DNA of 64,000 nt from positions 33,618,698-33,682,697 of the forward strand of contig OW121855.1 in NCBI GenBank assembly GCA_933228895.1. Direction: 5' to 3'. Below are positions 56,360-64,000 of this stretch, piece by piece. The position numbers and the translations under genes are program-made. Below the pieces are notes generated by a model. The model saw nothing but the letters and a program-made list of their open reading frames with translations, had not been told where the DNA came from and ran no database searches. How positions within the stretch are numbered: position 1 is the first letter of the stretch; every line of letters begins with the position of its first letter. The DNA is from Platycnemis pennipes. Lineage: Eukaryota; Arthropoda; Insecta; Odonata; Platycnemididae.

Positions 56360-56623
56360 TGGCACAACTTGACGAATTCCGCCGAGATGACGTGGGCCCT
56401 CAACTGAAGGGTCCTGACTGCGTCCCTGGCGTCCGCCACGAGGGTGAGGGCCGGCAGGTCGGAGGCCATGGCAGCGGCCCCGCCGGCGGAGGTCATAGCC
56501 CCCGGGGGTAGGAGGGACTTGCTCTGCAGAGTCGCCATGCACTCGGGCTCGCAGAGGGCCGCGACCTCCGACAGCCACACGGCGACTGGATCCTGGCGAG
56601 GCGACGGCCTAGACACACGGCAG
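56360..56623 (-). CDS. insc: inscuteable exon (N-terminal-most found) and whole-gene description
   Basis: The acceptor CCTTCCCCAG is followed by CRVSRPSPRQDPVAVWLSEV, AALCEPECMATLQSKSLLP, and ends LRAHVISAEFVKLC at a GTGAGT donor. W-E/S-hydrophobic then CM--LQ-K matches the start of the conserved part of Inscuteable. Seven exons join in one frame with agreeing phases and no stop. Inscuteable links the Par3/Bazooka polarity complex to LGN/Pins, and orients the mitotic spindle in asymmetric division. The short LGN/Pins-binding motif normally just upstream is not in this exon; its exon lies further right, probably outside the window. This exon is GC-rich compared with the others, consistent with nearness to the 5' end. 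Gene identity comes from motif order; function is family knowledge. Confidence 0.9.
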
Positions 56624-59479
56624 CTGGGGAAGGAAGAAGAACGGGAAAAATATTAGAAAGAGAATGTGCGATTTCCCGAAGGAGAGATGTTTTATGTCGA
56701 AAAGGGCTTTAAATTATACCTTCCCGGTTTTAGCCACGTACTTTCCTCACGTCACACGCCCTTCAGCACACGGAGAAGATTATTCCGACAAGAATTAATG
56801 GAAAGTAAACTTCGGACCCAAAGCAATCCGCTGGATAGTCCGTGAAATATTGTCTCCAAGATGGAGCGATGAGGAGTAAATCTCAAAAAACACTCGGAAA
56901 CAAAAAAGAATACATATCCAAATGAAGATTTCAATATATTCAGGATTCTAATGTATTAAGCATGACAACTGATATCGCACACCTACAATTTCCGGGACGA
57001 TTGTTTTTATAACTTCAGTGACGGAACCATTAATACTCTTAGTAAATAGACGCGAATTTAAAAAAAATCGGAGCGGGTCGCATACACGAATGAATTTAAA
57101 TGAGGATGGCATTTACAAGTTCAACCAGAAGGTACGCTTAAGCAATCGCGAGCATGAAAGCCTCGTCTGAGTGAGGCGAGCATTGGCGGCACTTTCAACT
57201 TCACTCCTGGTTGAGGCTGTTCGTGCAAGCACGTGATTCGTCCCGCTGAAGATTAGTTATACGAGCACGGCCAACCAACTCCGTTTGATGGTGGAAAACT
57301 CGAGATAAAAGGCCACGTGCGCCGTTATGAAAGGGAAGGCATTGCGATAGCGTCGAGGGCCATCGGAAGACGAAGGGGTACTCTGGCATCGGGTGAGAGA
57401 GGAGAGGACTATCTGCGAAGAAAAGGAGCGGGGAGTTTTCATTCAAAGACGAGAGGTCACCTGGAATTTCGTGTTGACGCCCACGCTGGCTCGCTTCGAG
57501 TGCCGTCCCCGACGAAGAGAACTCTTCCAACGCATTGCAATAAGCGAGGCGTCCTATCTCTTTTCACGATGCACCGGAATGCAATGACTTAAAATGAGAG
57601 AGAGAGTCATAAAACACGACATGAGGTACGCTCAAAATTTATGGCACTGCATCCTAACAATGGCTTTTGAATTAAACTACCTCAATTGCTTTCTCCAGAA
57701 CCGACTTGAATGCTTAATAAAGTGCTCAATAATTCCTGAGAAGACCTGGGCGATTTTTGCCGAATGAAAGGCCTTGTAAGAAGTTTATCTATTAATGTTT
57801 ATTTCTTCAATTTACGCCTGTGTGAAATATCCAGAAAATAACTTTTGAGCTATGTATTTTACATCCTCGGGCGCTGGCATAATCATTATTATCATGCATA
57901 TGGAGACAGCACAGTGAAAGAAAAAATTTATTTCATATAAGGACCCCACTTCGACTGCCTGACCTGACCCATTCATCTAACTATTCACGACGTTCTATCA
58001 CGATATCCCAGTTATCATTCTCCGCATACCCTCTTCGCATTTCTTCCAATGACGTGTCTCTGTGATATCATTCATATATCCCCTTAGCAGCAATGATCAG
58101 TATTCGAGGGAAGCTACAAACTTTTCAGAAACGATTACTTTATGGAAACTTTGACCTTGCATTCGTAGATTATTAACTGTTCGTTCATTAACTGTTGTCT
58201 ATTAGTTGTAGCTGACCATACATATAGACAAATAGAAATTTCCGTTGCAGTTGGATATAAATAGAAACATGGACTACAAGTAGGTCAATTATGGCGATTA
58301 GATGCGGTAAAACTCGGAAATGCATTAACTCCCTTCACTGCTAACCTGCCGCGGAAGACTTCACGCCAGATTTACAAGTGACCTAAACTTTTTCCTCGTG
58401 CCTAGAGTCTGATTTCAATTTCATAGATGTTCCAATGTCTATGAACTCTCGTCACTGGAAATTCGTTTATTTCTACTTATTGTTTTACACAAAGGCAAAT
58501 TCCGTACGTGCCGTCGAAAGTATCAAGTTTGTGATTTTGATTACCCCCTATACTTCTCATTTAATCCTCCTCAGGCAAATAAGGCATGGGTTAAATGAAA
58601 TAAACATTTGTGATAATGCAGATTCATCGAATTTATTTGAGACTACGAAAAATTCAAAAGCACTGGATATGTGCACTGATGGAATGCGAATTTTTTTGTC
58701 TGCAACTGAAAAGGCTTTATGTCAAATACCCGGGCTAATCATTGATTACGAGTGGCATACATAATTGAGCTGTCATTGTGGGCTCTCGAAGGACGCATGC
58801 CTCTGGAGCCAAATTCTTCTTTCGTTCGAAAAACCCTCCACCTGCTCTTTTATTTCCTTTGGCAGGGCAGGCAGTGGATAACGACCTTGGCTATCTCTCT
58901 CTCCCTTGGTTGGAACGATCCACGCACGTCGCATTCGAAGCACTTGACCTGAGACGAAAGCAAAAATGAATTATAGGACAGCCTTAAAGTTACCCCCTTC
59001 GGCACGAAAGTGCGCGGACAAAATTGCATTCCAAGAGGACCGTGCGTAATCGGCTTCATTCTGAACGCGAGACAAAGGGGAGGGGGGCATGTGATTGCTC
59101 GCATTACCCTGAACTTCGCAACAATTTCCATCACTGCAGCTGGTGGATGGAGAACGAAATGTGTCTGTACAAAGGCCATTTTACTAGAGGCAATCAATCT
59201 CGCATTTAGAAGCATTGCGAGAGTTGCCTATCAATCAATCGCTTGGAACGAGTTAGGGATTAACATGGACGATTTATGATGAATGCGAGGCTGTCTGAAA
59301 TCGACCTTTGGTCCCTTGTTAAATCGGAATGTACTCGAATTGAAATTACCCCATAGTGGAAATAAAAATCTTTTTCATTAAGATCCTAAGCTGAAATTAT
59401 AAATGACTACTTATACCATTTTCATGCGCATGACGAGGAAATAAAAGTCAGGTCAATTTGCCCTTAGACACGAAATGTG
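56624..59479. other. Upstream or intron region of inscuteable, no gene seen
   Basis: More GC-rich than the left half. Open frames at 57201-57592 and 58435-58764 show no family similarity and no convincing splice sites. Confidence 0.35.
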
Positions 59480-59700
59480 AATGAGGAATTGGTTAGACCG
59501 TATTGAGAGTCTGCTATCTCAGGAGTTAAGGGTTCGGTACCCGGAGTCAGGTCGTTACGGCTCCTGACCGGCAATGTCAGAGGTTCGGAACCCACCTAGG
59601 GCATGGATACAGTGTTTGTCTTTAGGATTAAGTCAGGCAAAACATTGCGATCAGGTGGGACACCTTAAACCCTAATTATATTACTACTATACGTTTCCCG
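59480..59700 (+). repeat. Possible tRNA-type SINE
   Basis: Two box-B-like sequences (GGTTCGGTACCCGG near 59530 and GGTTCGGAACCC near 59581) are followed by a unique body and an ATTATATTACTAC-type tail. No box A or target duplication was established. Confidence 0.4.
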
Positions 59701-60197
59701 AATATAGCAGTAAATGGCCCTTCTCTTAGTAGGGGGAGGAGGAAGAGAAAATTCACATCAAGAATCCGAACAATCATTCAGTGGGCTCAATTCTTAGACC
59801 CAGCATATTGTTTTCTATCAGAAGTGGGCAATTCAACTGGGCATAACTTGCTGGTTACACCGTCGTTAGATACCTCTCTCTTTTCGATAAAATGGAAGGA
59901 GTTCGTCTTACTACTATTTAAGTCCGCCGATCGCGAAAGGTGATCCACCACTAGCGCCCAAGAGAATACCAAGAAAGTCTCTCATAATACTTCATGCGTG
60001 AAAGACAGATATTTCAACGAGCGGGTGAAATGGAAAATTTTAAACCTACCCGAAATGGTTCGACTCATGCTCTTCTGAGACAAATAGGCCCTTCGGTACG
60101 ATATCCTTGGATTCTGCCAACGCCCTCTTTGAGATAGGTCCGAACCGGACGCGCTTTGCAGAGAAATGCTTTTCTGATATTTTTCCTTTTTTTTAAG

Positions 60198-60326
60198 GAG
60201 CCCCGAAGGCCGGGCGGCGTGGAAGGGCCCACACAACCCACTGCTCCGCACCATCCAGTGGTCGCTACCGACCCTGGCCCCAAGGCTCCGCTCACTAATC
60301 ACGCCCTAGCTGGCGTGAGAGAAAAG
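60198..60326 (+). CDS. Candidate isolated exon, GC-rich
   Basis: A long polypyrimidine tract ending TTTTTTTTAAG is followed by 43 open codons (EPRRPGGVEGPTQPTAPHHP, then KAPLTNHALAGVREK) and the donor AG/GTAAAA. Its base composition is far more GC-rich than both flanks, which coding constraint or a retained insertion could explain. The peptide is Pro-rich and disordered, with no domain. No neighbouring exon was found on the plus strand, so it may be a chance arrangement. Confidence 0.3.
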
Positions 60327-62756
60327 GTAAAAGTCCTCCGGTCATATGTTTTTTTTTATCCTTTTCACAATTATATAAGAGGGCGGCATAAAATGGGAAT
60401 TTCCACGAAACATTTGGATCACCTTGCCGCTTCCCCTTAATTTCGTTTCCCTGAGCACCGCGAGGGCAGTGAGGCTGGCGGCGAATATCTCTAGACCTTT
60501 GTAGGGCACACGTTTGGAAAGGGAGTGGAGATGGATAGCCGGATATCTTCATGCTCCTCCCATTATTGAGGAGGGGATACTTATTTTCTGGTTGGATACT
60601 GGGTTGCTGCGGCACTATGAAGCACTAAAAGGTGATCGATCACAAATATTCTGTATTAGTTTCTCCTTCCAGGCATTTAAATATGTTTGTTGCAAACATT
60701 TTCTTGTTTTGAAAACCTTCGGTATGTATTCAACTCAGATAATTGCATAGAATTAAAGGAAAACCATAAAATACCATCGTCTATCATTAGATATCCTCAT
60801 GCTGATGGAAAACAAATGGTTAGCATAGGAAATATAACAAAGTGCTCCATGTGAATCCAATGTCATTAAGTTTTGAGAAAATGCATTCGAGAACAAGAGT
60901 CAACCGAGGTCGGTTTTGCTTATATTTCCATATCCTTTGCAACGAAAACAATAAATCCGCTGCGAGACAAATCAAAATGGCTCAATGATTCGGAAAGAAA
61001 GGTCAAAGAGGGTATCTGTTTTAAGACTACCATGAAGGAAATTGTCACAAAAATTCAGTTTAACTCGATAGAGTGACAACGTTAAGCATCAAAAATAATA
61101 TTATTTTTAACGATTCCTGGATATTTAATATCCTGAAAATCCCCAACGAACCTCGGGATTCAAAAAGGGAAGGGATTTCAGGGGGGAGGGGAGAAGGCTT
61201 TCAACGCCACTCCATGAGTCAGAGAGTTTAACGAGTGGTGGCGCTCGCCGAAGAAAAGTTTCTCCGATGGTCTAAAAATGGCCTATGTCATTCAATGAGA
61301 TTTACGTGAATAAAATAATGGCCACTATGATAACATTATTATTTTAATTATAATCTATAAACTTCCATGAACATTTCGGCACTTGTTCAAATGTCTGATT
61401 TATAAACACGAAAAAAATCACAAAGTAAAGTCAGAGTTTCCTAAGCAAGTATATCATTGTAAGCAAGATAAACCTCTAACAGATCCTCCTTGCAACACAA
61501 GGTTATATAACTCACCGCTCTCGCGCGGAATCAAAAATCTTTTTTGCCGCCCTCATTCAGGAAAATCTTGAATAGTGCGTAGATAAGCAAGCGCTTCAGA
61601 GGTGAACGCTGCTCTCATTTGCTCTCCTTCCAAAAATCTTCTTCGGCCAGCTCTGGCTCACTTCTATTACTAAACAACAGTGAAACATAGACTGTGACGA
61701 GAAAGCCCTAGAAGGCAATGTTGTTATTTGACCTGTATTTCGCTCGAAAAACCTATTAACCAGTATGAAGTAACGAGGGATGTCGTTAGAAATTATCAAA
61801 GTTGTGCGATACCTTCTGTTACCAAGCCCAGCGGGCCTTGAATTCGATTCCTGCGAGCCACGGCAGATAAAAGACCTGCAGACACAGAATAACCGCGGGC
61901 GGAGATGAACTAGATAAACGAACGCCTCATAAGAGCAGAGTAAATGGTATTGGAATGGTTTTTCGGTCTCATTTTGCCGCGAGGCATACGAAATTAACAT
62001 TCGACAAACGCCTGCATATTTTCCTAATATATGGGGTTCCCAACAAGCGAGAGACCCAACGCAAACTGTGATTATACTGGGGTGAGCTTTGACCAGTGGT
62101 CAAGAAGAAAATCTGGGACAAGGCTAGTTGGACCTCCTTCGGCCCTTAAGGGCTGATCTCAGGGCCGTGATTTGGAAAAAGAACCACGGGAAAAATACAG
62201 TGGCTCTCGGGAGAGACATAAGAGGGGTAGCAATACAGCTGAAATTGGTCATTGAAAAGTGATGACCTTTTTGACATAGAACAACGTAGGCACCTTTATC
62301 TAAATATAGTCAGTATTTAATTTAGCGTTCCAACACATGTGAAGCCACATTCAACATTTCTACGAACTTCCAGCTTTTGCAATTATAACGCATTGTTTTC
62401 CATCGTAATACAAGGAACACATTTCAAATGCAATCTATTCACCGTAAATTTAGACATAAAGACCGCAGGAAACTAAGACGAGACCCCATTTATAATAGCA
62501 CAGTTCCAGGAAGCGTGCTCAGATTAAGAATAGCCTTATTTTCCGTGGAATCCTTAGCCTGTTCAGGTTCAGCTTAGGTACTAAATATTTCTTTCCTCGA
62601 AAACTACTTTTCTTGATGATATAAGGTATTAAATACAGAGAAATCGTTGAAAAGGGGGTTGGGTTCTAGGTTTTTATGAAATTGTTGCTCAACTGGGACA
62701 CAGTATTCCCGGCGATTTTCATTTATTAATTTAATTCATTTATTAATTATTCATGT
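60327..62756. other. No gene seen
   Basis: Short open frames without family similarity. No transposon ends were resolved. Confidence 0.3.
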
Positions 62757-62890
62757 GACAACACGACCACAAGTGGTCTTTGCATCAGGTTCATTAACTA
62801 ATCACAATTACACAAGCACAAATATCCATGCCCCGGGTAGTGAAAAACTTCCTCGGGCGGGATACTAACCCGCGACTCTGGGATTGAAAG
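62757..62890 (-). repeat. Possible tRNA-type SINE
   Basis: On the minus strand a box-B-like GGTTAGTATCCCGCC is followed by TACCCGGGGCATGGATATTT and a body ending GACCACTTGTGGTCGTG. No box A could be fixed. Confidence 0.45.
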
Positions 62891-64000
62891 GCGAGGGGAT
62901 TGATTACAGTGTAATATTTTCTTGGATTTAGCAATTAAAACATATTCCTAATATGTTTTAATTATCTTTTTAATTAACATAACATATTTAATAATTAACA
63001 TTACATATTAATTAACATATTTAATATGTTTTAATTTTATGAGCACCAACCTAATTGACGAGAACGAACTATTGACCTTCATGGAGTAACAATGCTCCGT
63101 AAAACCTGCGGTAAGTATGAACAAATATCACTTAAAATCATGCTTCTTGAGGTTACAGGAAGCTCCGATGCTGCCCTTCTTCTAATCCGATGAATCTATC
63201 GACCTTCCATTTTCAGACAACTGTTGTCGAGAAATTATGATGTTACAAAAATTCGCACGGGGCTCACAGAGTGTCTAAAATGCTTTCCTCGAAGCGCAAC
63301 GCCGCTTAACCTTCCCAATACAGCTAGCCATTGGACGGAGTTTATTCTATGCCGCAAATAAACCAGAAAAAAGAGACGATCAAAAGAAAAATGAAAGACG
63401 GCGATGCAAAAAAATATACAAACAAAAGATGGGAAACCCCACACGAACGTTTAAGAAATAAAAAAAAGATTCGAAAACGACCACTCCCCCTAACTCACTC
63501 GCACACCAGGGTCGATCGACGAAAAATCTCATTTTGCCGATGAAACACGGGCGGAAGAATGGATTGGGAAATAAGGAAAAAAACATTAACTCGCGTAACG
63601 GAGGGCTGTGTGGGTGGAGGAAGACAGAGGGAGGAAGGAAGGAAGGAATGAGGATAGATGAAGCAAAGAGCGAAGCAGGAAAAGAGACGGAGGGGGGCGT
63701 GTATTGAGGAGTTACGCATTGGTGGAGACGGGGGTAGGGGATGATGATCTGTGTCCCGAGAGGGAGGAAGTGGCAAGGTGCTGGAGGGAGGGGCACACAA
63801 AAGGCGACGCCTGGAGATACCTTAATGAGAATCTAAATCACCTCAGGTGTGAAGGATGATGGGAAAGGCGGGACGGGTGGGCGGTGGGGGGGGAGGATAG
63901 GCTCTGACTGGAAAAGGGTATCGCCCGATGGATTAAAAGGGGGCGAGACAGAGGGAGGTGGTCGACTAGAAGCGTCGGCGGAAGGCGGCGGCGAAAGTTC
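62891..64000. other. Right margin, purine-rich, no gene seen
   Basis: From about 63590 the plus strand is strongly purine-rich (GGAGG, GGAAGG runs) and GC content rises to the edge. This could be the approach to a promoter region outside the window. Simple AT-rich palindromes made of AACATATTTAAT lie at 62935-63035. Confidence 0.35.

Noticed and set aside
57317..57592. 91-codon plus-strand open frame as a gene
   Set aside because: Arg/Gly-rich composition follows local GC content; overlapping frames on both strands are equally open and no domain is present.
63380..63800. 138-codon and 101-codon minus-strand frames
   Set aside because: They are Pro/Ser/Phe-rich products of a purine-rich simple-sequence tract; no conserved segment or splice support.

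Overview
The window reads as arthropod, most likely insect, nuclear DNA. It is AT-rich, its genes have short exons separated by long introns, splice sites follow GT-AG, and the intergenic and intronic space is packed with nested transposons. No species can be named from the sequence alone. I derived exons by matching conserved protein segments and checking that splice sites and codon phase agree across every junction.

Three host genes are recognised with confidence. EMC10 (ER membrane protein complex subunit 10) lies on the minus strand from 38113 down to 8280, with six coding exons encoding about 228 residues. MITD1 (MIT-domain ESCRT-III partner used in cytokinesis) lies on the plus strand from 38434 to 42548, with four exons encoding 242 residues. 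The two are head to head, with only 320 bases between start codons. The third gene is the conserved Armadillo-type region and C-terminus of inscuteable (spindle-orientation adaptor), on the minus strand from 56623 down to 50498 in seven exons; its 5' end was not found and probably lies to the right. The last exon of an unrecognised plus-strand gene lies at 730-983.

Mobile DNA fills most of the rest. There is a 5S-rRNA-derived SINE with a perfect 13-base target duplication (2950-3183), a broken THAP/P-element-type transposase (4.0-6.4 kb), Copia and piggyBac remnants, LINE pieces and several tRNA-type SINEs. EMC10 introns hold a 2.2-kb long-TIR element (9155-11327) and a related, far larger inverted composite (20.1-27.9 kb) with other elements nested in it.

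Five elements look hAT-like (terminal TAGGG-, CAGGG- or CAGCC-type sequence; two have perfect 8-base duplications). Each carries its own family-specific motif repeated in the subterminal arms.

The most striking unit is a 4.2-kb DNA transposon (45801-50007) with nearly identical TIRs of about 490 bases. Upstream of its broken transposase gene is what looks like a complete heat-shock promoter: clusters of perfect nGAAn/nTTCn units, a TATAAAAG box, and an arthropod initiator 32 bases downstream. Its transposase shares a motif series with the 20-27 kb composite, so both belong to one superfamily, which appears to make 4-base target duplications.

From 56.6 kb to the right end the sequence is more GC-rich. 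It holds SINE-like pieces and one candidate exon, but no gene I can name.
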